Shown here one piece after another: positions 11,501 to 24,100 of a stretch of DNA of 64,000 nt. The DNA comes from Pyronema omphalodes (taxonomy: Eukaryota; Ascomycota; Pezizomycetes; Pezizales; Pyronemataceae): contig JAJJXM010000087.1 in the NCBI GenBank assembly GCA_024516155.1, positions 124,001-188,000 on the forward strand, read 5' to 3'. The stretch's first letter is position 1; each line of letters begins with the position of its first letter. The notes under the pieces are model-generated. The model made no database searches. It had not been told where the DNA came from and was given only the letters and a program-made list of their open reading frames with translations. Made by a program: the position numbers and the translations under genes.

Positions 11501-13011
11501 AAACCGCTTTCCCGGGGGTGGGGGTAGTAAAACGTATACTGTAGAAGCCGCTGGAGTTTTTGTGGCATCTATGGGCAGTATTCGCCGACCAGCAGTCAAA
11601 ATTCAAAAGTCAACAACTATCCATAACGCCCACTTCATGACGACCGCCACAAAGTTTAGTCGTTGTACACTTATATTACGGTAATCAGAATAAGTACGAG
11701 TACACAGCGCACCCGGATGACTTGATCACTTGAATATACCAAGATCAAGGTTACCTGGAAAAGCGTGGGGGTTAAGAGTATGTTTTATGATGATGATTGA
11801 CAGGTCCTTGGTGCTTTGAAGGAGGATGTGGTGGTTTTGGTGGGTCATTTTGCGGGTGAATTGAGGGATGAAGGTAGGTTGTAGTGATGTAGCAGAGTGC
11901 GGAGGGGAGCTTTGTACCTGGATGTTTCTGCGGAATTGGGGATAGAATCACGAACTATGTGCTCCCAAGTCCAGAGTTTTAACAAGCCTACACTCCCCTC
12001 CCCCCGCAGTGCTCGTCATCACTAACCATGACTCCTGCCAAGCCTCTCCATGTACGCAGCGGCACAACGTCTGTCAATCTACATAATACTGAGCCACCCC
12101 GTTGCATTGCGACAGCTCGTTATATATAGCGAGCGAGGTTTCACGACGTATTGCAAATTTGCTATTCCTCCCTGGGAGCACCGGCAACCTCTCGCAAAAC
12201 TTCACTTCATTAACAAACCCCGCTCACCTCCACAACGGAAAAATTCATTAAAATCTCCATCTCTTCCTCCCCATTACGTTACACGCTCATAAAAAGACAT
12301 CCTTTGTTTGTTATTCTCGGACTTCCCATCTTTGCCCCAAACAGACAGCCTTACAAAACCGTATCCCGCTGTAAAATCAAAACCCAAATCCACCGAGGGA
12401 AAAGATTGGGGGCTAGTATCTGTCGCAACTTCAAAACAGTACCAATACCGATCCCTTTCTTTTTACCCCATCGCTAAAATCAGAAAAAAAGAGAAGAGAA
12501 AAAACATACAGTAAGAAACAAAAATAAGAAAAATTGCAAGAATTTATGACAATAAAGGGCGGGGTGGGTATAACAAAACAATATCGCGAAAATAACAACC
12601 TCGATTACCCTAACCAACCAACCAACAATCCTGTACCGGTACCTGTACCTCGCCTTCCATGTACGACCAGGACGAAAAAAGAAAAACAACGGAAATAATA
12701 ACGCCAGATTCTAAAGAAAAATCTTGAAACGAAGGTCATGCAACCCGGAATTAGAGTTGCTATATAGTGATTATGCGAGTACAGCGCTTGCACTGCATTA
12801 ATGATTTCGCCTCCTTTCTTCTTCTTTGTACCTCACACACCCCGTTTCCCTCGTTTTGCCGAATTGTACTGAACTGAAAGTCTCGAAGCCTTTTGAACTT
12901 GTGAACCCCAATTTACTTTCGCCAAATCTTATGGTTTCGTTTATAATCGCTTGCCGGGGACAAATGTGTAAAGGCAGACAAGTGCAACGACTAGAATTGC
13001 ATGATCAGTAA
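8547..13011. other. Gene-poor region of 4.5 kb
   Basis: No supported gene. The longest open frame (8745-9218, plus) starts without ATG and lacks any recognisable domain. Reiterated CGAGACGAGACG/ATCTCGTCTCG strings occur at 9330-9400 and 9650-9700, suggesting decayed repeat DNA. T- and A-rich tracts occur near 10295, 9930 and 12485. The end towards 13011 would carry the 3' UTR of the Rax1-like gene. Confidence 0.5.
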
Positions 13012-14087
13012 TCAGTCATCCCCCTCAATTAGTAAAAAGAATAGGGGAAACAAACCGACTAGAAGTGTTAGAGATAAAATCCAGATTGATCGCTTGATTA
13101 ACAATTTTCGAACATATGGCTCTTTGACTCTGTAAAATTCCATGAATGTGTACTCGCTGATGCCCAATAATCCCATAAGCGGATCCAAGGAATATTGGTG
13201 TGCGATCAAGCAGTAAACTCCGATCAAAAATGGTATAATCAACCACAACCTTGTCCCCCGGGGTTTAATGTCGAGGAAGATGAGTGAAAATGCTGCCCAG
13301 AAACCTGCGAACATAGACAAGAGTCCCACTACCAACCGTACCATCACAGATGCAGGTACGAGGTTACCCAAAGCTTTCGACCGTAGAAATCCAGGGAATG
13401 CATCCCTCTCCATAGCTTGGAAGACATAGTCTTTTGCCTCCGCAAAAACATCCGGATCATCTCTTCCGTCAACCTCAATTGCCTGTGTTATCGACTGTAG
13501 AATTGGCTGTGGTAAAACAATTTCTCTCTCAGCACCCTGTAGCAAGTATGTGTACAAGATCTTCTCAGCAGAAGCGCGAACATCGGCACGGTTGACAGTG
13601 TGGGCGACAAAAGAGGAGGGGTCGGAAGAAGGCTGGGATGGGAGCAAGCCGGGTTCGGGTGTTTCATTACGTAGGAATGCCGAGAGACGCTGATTCGAGG
13701 ATTTTTCGTCGAGTGTATCGGGGAAGAGTGCTGGACTATTCGAGCGATCACCGAGTTCGGGTGTGGAGACTAGGACGCTGCGACGGAGCTCGCGAACATA
13801 GTGACGACAGAGGGACATGTGCTGCGCGACATCGAGCCTGAGCGTGTTAGCTGGGCATAAACATTCATAGGAAGCTCGAGGTGAGGGGAGTAAAAGTCGC
13901 GAAGCTATAAGTGGAAGTGGAGGTGCAGCAAGAGGCTTCCGAGGGCGACGTACCAGAAGTCAAGGTAGTCCAGCGATCTTTGGTGATCGCGCATGTAGAT
14001 GAAGAAGCTGAATAGGTCCACGGGCGGCAACGTGCGGCGACTGAGCACCTCAAACAGTGTCGGCAGACGAGTGCGTGGGGTCTCCAT
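13012..14087 (-). CDS. rax1: RGS-domain membrane protein, Rax1-like
   Basis: Two exons, 14087-13954 and 13837-13012, with a 115-nt intron (GTACGT donor, GCTAACA branch, CTCAG acceptor), give 319 residues. The splice junction rebuilds DFWLDVAQHM, a typical RGS core string. The N-terminal 150 or so residues form an RGS-like fold (LPTLFEVLSRRTLPPVDLF at 8-26). Three hydrophobic segments follow near 205-230, 240-260 and 293-313. RGS plus three membrane spans is the layout of yeast Rax1, which marks bud sites with Rax2; filamentous fungi keep Rax1-like RGS proteins that affect polarity, conidiation and stress responses. The protein would sit in the plasma or endomembrane with the RGS domain in the cytosol. 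The family assignment is firm; the function in this fungus is inferred. Confidence 0.85.
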
Positions 14088-15787
14088 GGCGGTGATGGCG
14101 GCGGGCAGTCGATGGAGGTGGAGGTTAGATGACTTTCGCGGACTGAGGGTTGTGGAGCGGTTGGGTATGATGGTGGAGGACCTGTAAGGGCAGGCTGGTG
14201 TGTGGGAGCGATGCTGTGAGCTGAGTCTGAGACAGGCAAAAAGCTGGGCGTGCGACCAGGGGAAAACGAATGGACAACCACGATCAACGGGTCAGATTTG
14301 GTGGTTTGGTACGCGCGCCTGTTTGCTTGTTGAGGGAGTGGAATTGTTTTGCACGGGTGGGAAGAGGAGCAGGACTTTTCTTCGGCCTGCGGACGAAGAG
14401 TCTGGTTGCGGGTTGTTCCAAGCCAAAAAAACAACCCCTTAGCGACGAAACAAACTACTCTGAGTGTATGGGGGGTTTATCTCGTTTATTTTTCTCACTT
14501 TCTTCCTTGAGATGCTTTTTAGACTTTGCTCAGCCAGTGACCGTTGTCGCAGACAAGCATCTGGAAGAAGCGGAAATTGGATTTACCCAGTCCAGGGTGT
14601 TTGTATGACGAATCCACGGATATCCCTTGATGAAAACCCTCAACGGCAACGAATGAAGCCTCTCACAACAACACCACAGCGCTTCGGGAGATGCACAGAT
14701 GGGCACAGATACTTTCTTTCACGCTGCCTTCCTTCCGTACTCCATCTGCCAAAATACTTCCTACGCTCATTTTAGGGGGTTGCCTTCCGATAGGAGACTT
14801 TCGACGATCATGGCCTGGCAAACGACGGTTGGCGTTCCTGCATTCGTGGCGATGCTCTAACAAGCGGGGTCTGACATAAATTGAACTAACCCCGAAGCTA
14901 TTCCTATGGTGATCTAGTGGTACCTTTAGGCATCTTACTCTAAATGCGCCACCTCTCATGACATCACCCCATCCCGAAATGGAAATAAAATGTCGTAGTT
15001 GAAACAATATTTCATCACAGTTGAAACCGTGAAAACAATTCATCATTCAGCAGTGGTCTCAACATGAGCCCAGCAAATTATTCATCATGCAGGACTTATT
15101 GTTTCAGTCTTTGAATGCATGAAATTGTGGCTGAAATGTCATTCGAACTTCCATGTACTGTACCACAGAAGTCACGACAAGGAATATTCCATCAGGTGCA
15201 AAAGAAGCTCTGGTCTGTGCCACGCATGTGACATCACTCGCTAAGGTGTTACTTTATAATTCTGTATCTTGTCCGTACCAGGAAGTTGATGAATTCACCA
15301 TCAGTTACTATTACTGAGTTGGAAATCGACGAAGATTGGTTGATACGGTAATACAATTTGTGATTGAATGGACAGCGAAATATCCCATATTTGGGATATT
15401 TGATGAACTTTATGCAAGTTCCCGCATCTGTACGCTCGGGATGGCGATTCATCTTAGCATACCACCCAAATCAAAATCAAGCACAAGTCGATACCATTTT
15501 CATTTTATACTTCAATTTAGCCTAATTCTCTTTTGTTGATTGCACAATATGAAGTCTATTATCACAAAATATACAGGTAGCTGGTTTGGTCCTGGATTGA
15601 CTGAGGTCCCGCATGATGCATACTGTAACGAATCTTCCACTGAACACCCATCGACCAGGCCTCCATGCTATGTCATCTACAATTATCCACCATGTATGAC
15701 AACGTCATTTTGAATCTTCTAGATGCCTATTCCCACATCTTTTCCACAGCCTGGTCTCCGTGTTGATACTCGGCCATCCTCCATAAC
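14088..15787. other. Intergenic region upstream of the Rax1-like gene
   Basis: No supported gene. The first few hundred bases presumably hold the promoter and 5' UTR of the Rax1-like gene. A third, weaker relative of the repeat at 15788-16250 starts at about 15635: CTGAACACCCATCGACCAGG here against CTGAACACCCATTGACTAAT there. Confidence 0.5.
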
Positions 15788-16250
15788 ATAAAGCCCTATC
15801 ATATAACAGGTACCAAGTTTCGACTGAACACCCATTGACTAATCCTCCGCAAAGCTTCATCTTTAATTCGCCATCATGTGTCACAAAGTCTTGTTAAATC
15901 CGTTCGAAGCTCATTTCCAAATCTTTGGTAAGCACAGTATCTACGATCATTATCAGCAATAGAGACAAAGGAAAGGTCTCGGTCGTGGCCTAGGCTAATG
16001 AGAATGTGGTTTGCTCGCACTTATTATCCCAAAGAAACTGGTGGCGTCAAAGACATAACGTCAACACATTGCTAACGAGGTATCACCATGGGTATACTGC
16101 TACGGTTTTGCGTTCTTGATCCGTTGCTAGAAGATCATGTACATGATGAAGAGAATTACATTAGGCCCTGTCAGCAGGAATAAATTCTGTTGTACTAAGT
16201 AATCAGAGCCCCACAGTTTAACCTATGATTTCAATAGCCGTCCAGGCTAG
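15788..16250 (+). repeat. Dispersed repeat, copy A
   Basis: Aligns by eye with 19983-20670 in the same orientation. Shared landmarks in order are ATCATA-AACAG, TTCGACTGAACAC, CATGTGTCA, CTCGGTCGTGGCCTA against CTCAGCCTAAG, ATGTGGTTTGCTC against ATGTGGTCTGCTC, and GGAATAAATTC-GTTGTA near the end. Identity looks moderate, with an extra 200 bases or so in the middle of copy B. No coding potential is seen. Confidence 0.65.
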
Positions 16251-17915
16251 ATATAGATAGAGGATTAGCTGGTTGGTAAACTCTGCAATGATTACAGCTG
16301 GTGTCATCACTGGACCTTTCGAGAACGGTGATATCATTACTGGGAGATTTCATGGAAAGACGTGCGGAAATCACTAGGATGATAATGAGTAACAATTCTA
16401 TGTATGGTTAAGAAAGTTGAGGATTTTTTGGGGCACCTTGCGGAGAGTGACAACTATCTCAGGATGAAGGAGTTGAGGAAGGAGTTTACGCGGTAGACCA
16501 TGGTGCCTTCCTGTTTCTGTGGAAGAATTAGAGTCGATGTAAGCATTCCGAGACGAAGGGGAATAGTGATGCTGTAGATATGCCATGAGTTTTGCGAGGT
16601 TATGATGGGGTAAGGATGAGCGAAGTGATGTGAGCATGGGCCGTTGTATGTAGTGCATACCGGAAATTTACTCGCTTACTTTTGTTTGCTGTTCCGCAGG
16701 TGCGTGTATGTGTTGTTATAAAATAATGGTAAAAAACATCGACGTTTCCACGACTTGCTGAGACTTCTTCTGTATCGCGGACCTTACCAACAACTAAAAA
16801 ATGGCCTATTATAGTCTGCATCTATAAAAAGTTAGTGATATCACGTGATACTTATCGGATCGCGCATCTCATCTCATCTCTCCATATTAATTTTTACCTC
16901 ACTCATCAATCTCAGCAGCCAGATTCATCATATGTCCACTCACCCCCAGAAAACACACACTTTCTCGAATGTTTCGCAGTGCATGAAACGGTGTCATCTT
17001 GGCCTTTCGAAAAGCCCTACCCTAGACCCTACATCTCAAGCCTTGATCCCTGCTTCTTGCTTCATACCAGTCGCTAGGCTTTTGGGGTGAAGAGAATTAT
17101 TTTTATAAATTTCAGCAACCACGCCTCCTAACGTCTTTGTCGAAAATAAATGAGGGGAAGAGTAAATAAAGGGGAAAATATGAATGACAAGGGGAATGAA
17201 AAGAGGAATGAGAGGAGGATAATCATTATCCCGGTTGCCATATGGATCCCTGAGATTTCAAACACAGTTCCTGCCAGTTCCTTGCCGTCATCCTCGGAGC
17301 ACCAAAAGAAGGGGCGGGTTATCACTCGAATACACTATACTCCCCTCCAGTCCTTTCTTTCTCCTTTTCTCTTGCGATTTGTTATTCTTATTTTTATTCT
17401 CTCCCTTTTCTCCCTATACCCAATAACCCAGCTTGTTTCCCTTATGCTACGACTTTGAAATCCTTCGAGGCGTAAACAATGGATTCCAAGGTTCTTGTAT
17501 GGCGAGTAGTCAGATTCTGGAAAACAGATGGGTTTCTATGATTTTGCCGAACGGCAAGGTGCTTCAGAACCTTGGCTGGTTCGGACCTTATTGCCGGGAC
17601 GTTTAATGGATAAAGGCGATATGGGGAAACTTCGTCGATTGCCTAAAATTTGGTATACATAATACGGCGGATATGGGACTGGTGCATCAGTGGGGAAATA
17701 CCGCCGCCAGAGAGATCCGAGAACCCACTTTCTCAGTAACACATTTCGCCGGTTTTGTTGCAACATATTCTGCCGGTATTCTTGGCTTTACATGACGCTT
17801 CACAAACGTGATCACACCTAAACAATAGTGCTAGCAAGGCCTTCAACCGCAACAGACAAAATCCTCCGCTCGTGAAAGCGTCATACGGCCGGTTGACGAT
17901 GGTGATGCGCTCACA
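16251..17915. other. Intergenic region, no gene seen
   Basis: Short frames only. The 16835-17090 stretch is pyrimidine-rich on the plus strand and gives overlapping open frames in two phases with no domain. No remnant of the large Q-rich gene, which lies at the equivalent place after repeat copy B, could be recognised here. Confidence 0.5.
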
Positions 17916-17985
17916 TAGGGTTTATTATAGCGCACCGCACACAGTGCTTAGCTTGTAATGGCAGCAGTCGCAGATTTCTATAAAA
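17916..17985 (+). promoter_or_regulatory. Conserved core promoter of paralogue 1 (TATA box 17979-17985)
   Basis: The block AGGGTTTATTATAG...GCTTAGCTTGTAATGGCAGCAGTC...GATTTCTATAAAA matches the block in front of the CCCH paralogue at 25176-25244 (GCTTAGCTTATGACAGCAGTC, GATTCTATATCAA). TATAAAA lies about 110 bases before the ATG at 18096. Confidence 0.6.
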
Positions 17986-18095
17986 TGCCCCACGTTTCGC
18001 CATGTCTGTCCCAGATCTTCTTTCATAATTATTGAACGACGAAATCTCATTCAATAATTATATTCCTCATATTTACACCAGCTTCTTTCCCCATC

Positions 18096-18993
18096 ATGAA
18101 TCGCGGAGGTGCAAGGCACCTAAACGTCCATGCGGCCATCTTTACCCCGGCCTCCGTCATCGAGACAAACGACTCCGCGACGCCTGCTATACCCGCCTCT
18201 CATGCGAAGCTGTCTCCGACAGCAGCAGCATTCATACCTCATCTCCAGTATCGGGAGATGAGCGATCTAATCGACAAGCTGCCTCCTGCGCTGAAACCCC
18301 GCGACCCCGACATCTCGAGCCTCCTCAAACTTGAAGGTATGAGATCTTATTCTTGACTACATTCTAATAATTATGGTTTGCTAATTTGTCAATCTAGTGC
18401 TGGGGACACTTCACGACGTAGACGTCTACCTCCTCCGGGACGCCGGTAGCATCCTCTTTTGCGAGGGTGACCGTCCCCAGCAGTTTTACGGGTCCCATGC
18501 TTGTCTGGTGTTGAACCACCGACAAGGCAGCCGCTACACCCTCCGGACCGACGGGACCATGAGCAAGGATCTCTTGATATCTCTCGGACGGGATATTGTG
18601 AAGACAATACCCCTCATTGAGAGATGGCGGAGATACTGCCATGAGTCCCGTTGGAGAACCGAGAAGGTGGTGGGGGAGGACAGATGCGGCGTTTTCCTTG
18701 CTGCCACCGATGATGGTGGACTTCCCAACTGGATTGACGAAGCAGATTATTCGGGCTACGATACAGACTACGATTCAGAAGAGTTCGCTGATATACAGCA
18801 CACCGCCTTTGAGCACATTATTGCTCGTCCCACTGCTCCCATTTCTGCTCCTCAGACACCCATCCGGGAACAATCGGTCGACCGGCCCTTATGCCTTGAT
18901 AAAGCGTTTCCATTGTTTCCTCTGAGTCGCCCCATAATCCTACTCGCTCACCTTGTCAAGAGCTTTTTCCTTTTTCTCTTTTCTTTTTTTTGA
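18096..18993 (+). CDS. Paralogue 1 of the CCCH protein, lacking zinc fingers
   Basis: Two exons, 18096-18336 and 18398-18993, give 278 residues. The 61-nt intron (G/GTATGA ... CTAG) falls at exactly the phase-1 position used by the CCCH paralogue at 25329. After the intron both proteins share one domain of about 110 residues: VYLL-[RK]-D, ILFCEGDRPQ, FYG, ACLVLNH, RTDG, ERW-[RK]-RYCHESRWRTEKVVGE. The function of this domain is unknown to me. Paralogue 1 has only 80 residues before the intron (244 in the other) and ends about 70 residues after the shared domain in a hydrophobic Phe/Leu-rich tail read out of T-rich DNA. The tail could be a chance extension after loss of the 3' half. Protein expression is not proven, but the intact splice sites and promoter argue for a live gene. 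Confidence 0.7.
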
Positions 18994-18994
18994 G

Positions 18995-19080
18995 TTTTGA
19001 TTTGATTTTGGTTTGATTTTGATTTTATTTTGATTTTATTTTGATTTTATTTCGATTTGATTTGATTTTGATTTGATTTT
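18995..19080 (+). repeat. TTTGATTTTGATT low-complexity tract
   Basis: Tandem, slightly irregular GATTT/GATTTT units directly after the stop codon of paralogue 1. It sits where the paralogue's missing coding part would be expected to continue. Confidence 0.85.
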
Positions 19081-19315
19081 CTTGAACTTTCCCAGTCTTA
19101 AGGTTATGACGTATGCCACAGTCTAATTACATTTCGAGGCTCCAGCTGTTACCTTAGAGTCTCGCTGGGATCCGCCCCAGAGCGTACTTCATTTCTTGGG
19201 CCTGTTACCACCTCTCTTTCTCCTGTTGGTTGTCATTCTCGTCGTTACATTTTGGAGCCCTGTTTGCTCTTTTCCCACTCGGCACTCTCAACTCGACACC
19301 CTCACTCCGTTATTC

Positions 19316-19432
19316 GTACCCTGCCTCTGCTCTCTTCTGCTCTCCTCTGCTCTCCTCGCCTCTCTACTTCAATCCTCTCTGCTCCTCTCCTCTCTTCTCT
19401 TCTCTTTGCTTCTCTCCTCTCTTCTTTTTTAA
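19316..19432 (+). repeat. Polypyrimidine (CTCT/TCCTCT) tract
   Basis: Nearly pure C/T on the plus strand, with CTCTTCTGCTCTCCTCTGCT-like units. It produces several overlapping artefactual Ser/Leu frames. Confidence 0.85.
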
Positions 19433-19982
19433 GTTTTATTCGTGCTTTCTTTTGTAAGAACAGAAAGATATTCTTCCGCGTTTTGTTCAGTTTATTTTGA
19501 ACTTTTACCTGTTTTTCCTATATTGGGTTTTTAGAACTCAGGCAGTGTATGATACAAAATGTATAATAATGATAATTATTGTAATGATTCTTGCCTGTGG
19601 AAAAAAAAGAGTTTTACCTGTGATACTTTGATTGCTCCCGCTGCTCCCGCCGCTCCCCGACCCAGCCCACTTCTCCACTTCTCCAGAACTCCCTATTCTC
19701 TTTCACCTCTCAACATCGCACGGCTTTCTGATACCTCAAGTAGGTACGATCAGGATAGCTCCGTTGTCATGGAATACTGTGTTTATTGTTGCAGGTGGTG
19801 GAAATGTTGACGTTGTGTGTTGCAGGCGTGGAAAAATGAGAGAGGGGAATCATTTCCGCGGGACTACTGCCACACTACACCTGGAATTTGATTTTCTGAT
19901 CAATTGATGACCTCCATCTCTCGCCTCATCCATCCACTCCATACCCTCCGTTTTGGTGCCTGGCTGTTCCTCACAACACTTA
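19433..19982. other. Intergenic region, no gene seen
   Basis: Between the polypyrimidine tract and repeat copy B only short frames without motif or ATG context are present. Confidence 0.5.
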
Positions 19983-20670
19983 GCCGTATCATACAACAGC
20001 CACAAATCTTCGACTGAACACGCATCGGCCAAATCTCCGGGCATTTTCATCCACAATTCTTCGCCATGTGTCATAACATATTTCTGAATCTGCTACAGGG
20101 CTATGTCGCAATCTTTTTGCAGGCGCAGAAGGTACGAGAAGTATCGGAAATGGAGAGACGGAGATGGTCTCAGCCTAAGCCACAGAGGATGTGGTCTGCT
20201 CACATTTATTGTCCCTGGACAAAAAGGTGGCTTGAGGCAAGGCAGCAGAGCATGAATACCATAAGGACTGATCCGTTGACGTGTTATGACTAGTGCGTGA
20301 AGTAACGGAGAGTTACAGGGGATTTGTGCTGATATAGGAATAGATGATATAATTCGCATTGATGGTTTTGGACCTCAATGGCCGTAACATATCTATTGAG
20401 CACAAGGGAGTAATTTTGGTAAGCTTAATAGTGTTAAAGCAAGTACGTTCATAACGGCTTTGATTCAACAAAAACATGACGCTAACATAGTAAGGAACAG
20501 GTACTGCTATCGGTATGCGACAACAGTTTCGCGTTTTTGATCCGTTCACTTAATGGCAATTCATATGATATGGGAAAAATGACAATAGACCATATCACGA
20601 GGAATAAATTCAGTTGTAATGAGTATTCAGAGTGTACTTTGTAAATTCAATGGTCAGGCTACATAGAATA
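19983..20670 (+). repeat. Dispersed repeat, copy B
   Basis: Second copy of the repeat at 15788-16250. The first 250 bases (19983-20232) and the last 200 (about 20465-20670) match copy A. The middle (about 20235-20460) has no counterpart there. Confidence 0.65.
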
Positions 20671-20988
20671 TGAGCTAAAAGCACAATAGATTTTTGGATC
20701 TCTATTACGGGTTTCTATGTTCTATTCAATGTCGGAAAAATAGCTTCATGTTGAATGAACAGGCCCGGAGCAGTGGTTTTGCTATCCCACCGCATTCTGT
20801 TCTTTCCGCAATTTTTCTTGCTCCATTCAATATCCATTCTACCTTGGCGTCACTTTCCTCCGAACAATTCAATTGAGACCAATGAACCCTCGTCACATCC
20901 TTCATCAATAACTGCTTGTCGTGAAAGGGTCGCCATAGAATCCAGTCTCGCATCCTGCTCTACTTATTTGACCCGGATCAATGACCTC

Positions 20989-20996
20989 TATATATA
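20989..20996 (+). promoter_or_regulatory. TATA box of the Q/P-rich gene
   Basis: TATATATA lies 122 bases before the ATG at 21118. It lies inside the region that would be coding if the upstream in-frame ATG at 20755 were used, so it favours the downstream start. Confidence 0.5.
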
Positions 20997-21117
20997 CTCA
21001 AATGCACTCCCATCTCCGGTCTCCTTTATTCCAACCAACATCAGAATCCTCACTCCTCTGACAGTTGCTGATCACGAAGACAATCCAACACAACAAGGAA
21101 ACATCGCTGACTTCGCC

Positions 21118-24100
21118 ATGGCCTACACGACTGTACGCCACGGTGCCTATAACCAAGCAACTCAACCGGAGTATTCTCAGACTGTCAACACATCTACACA
21201 GTCTGATTACCGTCATCAGTTCTATCAGTCAAATCTGACGCATCAAGAACATCGTTCCGACCAGTCTCATCAACCTGCGCAACATAACCCGCAATACACA
21301 TGGCTGCAGGAACATCCTCAACAGTCCAACCAGACCTCCCAGCTACACCCATCTCATCAATTTCCCCACTCGCCTCAACAACCCCACAAATCTCAAATTA
21401 CCCAGCCTTCCAATGCTTCACAGTCGCATCAAGCTCCCCAAGCTCCCCAAGGCACCCAGCTGAATCACCGCCCCATGAAACAGAAGAAATCCGTAACTTA
21501 CCTAAACCACCGTGCTCCCGGTCTTTCCGACACAAGCCTCCACAAGATCCCAATGCCAGACCATTTAGCTCACGCCTGGGGTGTTTCTCCCGAACGTATG
21601 CCGCCTCTACCTCCAGCTTTACGTGCCGGTGTCAGCTCCGAGGGGAATGCGTTGAGTGGAAACCGCGGATATGAAACGAAAGGTTACGGCCAAAAGAGTT
21701 CGCACACGACATTGAAGGTGACTAACCCTGAGCCGAAGAAGAAAGATAAAGGGAAAGGGAAAGAGAAAGACAAATCCACAGCTGTCAATGAACAAGATAG
21801 CTTTGATTCCAATCCTTGGGCTACTGTCGGAGCGTCAGTACCTTTGGGTGTCGCTCAAGTATCCTCTGGACCTCATGGTAATACTCAGGCATTGAATCTT
21901 CAGAACCAGCAAAATCAATATTATTCACTCAACCAAAAACAGTGGCCAGCTTCAATATACCAACTTCAAACTGGTCAAGCATCTGCTGCAGTGTCATCTA
22001 ATCCTTTAAACATGAAACAACATCCCCTTCCGCCATTTCCTGCATCTGCTGGAGAGTCTGGGCTACATCAATTACCTGCTCCGATACACCAGTCCAGTTA
22101 TCTTCCTATGGCAGATTCGGAGAGGAAATGGAAAGCCAGAATGGACGCCAATGATTATCCTTTTCCGCCGCAGTTACAATCGTTAGGGCAAAAGGGAACG
22201 ACGCAGCAGGTAAAACAAATGGATCAGACAAAGGAAGCAGAAACTAAGAAAGCTTTCCAGAGTGAGATTAATGCAACACAACCAACCCAGGATACTCAGA
22301 GATATCCACAGGGACTTCATATTCCTGCGCATCTTCAAGCTCCAACTCAGCCGCCTCACCAAGCTCCAATTCAGCCAGCACATCAGACACAACAAACGAA
22401 TCCCCAACAAGCTCATCAGCCATACCGCTATCCTCCAGGCCTTCCTATTCCCCGGCATCTACAGCAACCCTCAAAACCTCCGCCGGGGTTGGCATATAAT
22501 GGACACGAATTTGAAACTCCGACACCTGGTAGCCTCTGGGGACCGAGTACTTCAGGTGATAAAGGGAAAACCTTTAATCATGGTACCTCGGGTAATACCG
22601 GTCAGAGAACTGGAACCGAAGATCAGTATCAAGGAATAGCGACTCATGCAACTCAACGGCAAGACGCTCAGGGGCCAGGAATTCATGTTCATCCATTCCA
22701 AGGTCAAGGAACATACACTAGTGTCCAGCAGCCCTACAATACCAACCATCAACAGTCTCAGCATCCAAATACCCAGAGACCTCCTAACCTCGCACCGGTC
22801 ATGAATAACTTTAGCCAACGAGACGACTGGCCATTAAACCCTCAAACTCGCTACCCACCTACTGTATCTCGTAACCCTCTTCATCCTACTCAACAGTCTG
22901 CTGTTCCGATAGACTCTCAGAAACCCTCTGCTGCCGGCCCATCAGGTTTATCAAATCTCACTCGGCCACCAATCGCAGCAGCAAATTTATTCCCACAATC
23001 GTCAGCATTTGCAACGCCCGAAACGTTAACCTTACCATACAACCCATATTATCCGGATAGTATACCATCACATAGAACTTCCGGGGATCAGACAGCTGGC
23101 CGGCCAGCCCCCACGCCTAACAAGATCCACTGCCCCCGCCCAATGAAAATTGCGAAGATGCCCAGTGATTTCACATTGAAGAAGCAGTGGAAGGACGCGG
23201 GATGGATCGAAGATGATGGAGTGGATGAGGGTCCAAGAAAGAGGAAATTGCAATTGTGGACCCAGCAAGATGGGTGGGTGGAGGAAGCTGGAGATGATGA
23301 TGAGGACAATGAGAGAAATTCAGTGGCGCCGCAGGAGCCAATTGTCCAGCCGCGGGGTGGGAGGAATGAGGTTCATCTGACTGAGGATAACGAGCAGTTC
23401 AAGCGACAGCAGATAAACCATGTTAATAATGGGAATCAGAAGACGCAGAAATGGATGGGGCAAGAAGATCAACAGCTGAAATGGAATTCCTATGGAGAGT
23501 GGGTTGATAAGCTTCAAAATAGACCGGAGGTCGAACAACGAAATACGCAGCAGGGTGAAGTTCAGCAGCAGAGAGGTGAGAAACGAGTGAATTACATAAA
23601 CCAGTTGACCCATCAGGCTCAGCAGCGGAATCGGCAAAAACACCAGCAGCCGTTAGACCAGGCTCAAAATAAACCAGAGGCTCAGAACACACAGCAGCCG
23701 CAGCCACCGCCAGTGGAATATATTAATGAATCACCTAACGGACAAGATACACTTCAGATACAGAAGGTTCATGACTTGGAGCAGGTTGTAGTCCTGCCAT
23801 TGGAACAGGGGCAGAACGCACCAGTGTTGCAGAGGAACCCATTGGCCACGTATGTGCACCAAGTTCATCCGGTCTATCAACCACCTCCAGCAAAGCCATC
23901 GAAGTCCGAACTGCAGTACCAGAAATACCTTCCACCGAAAACGGCAAAAGCAGCATCATTACGCAAACCAGTCCCAGTAGCACCACGGCCAAATCCTCAA
24001 GTTCCACCCGGGTCTCAGGCCACTTCACAATCAGGGCCGAGGAAGAAGACGCCGAAGCTTCATAGAGTTCAACTATACGACAATCCGGTACCGCCATTTT

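Noticed and set aside
20755..21117. N-terminal extension of the Q/P-rich protein to the upstream ATG
   Set aside because: Composition differs from the rest, a TATA box lies inside it, and the ATG at 21118 has a strong context. Kept only as an alternative.
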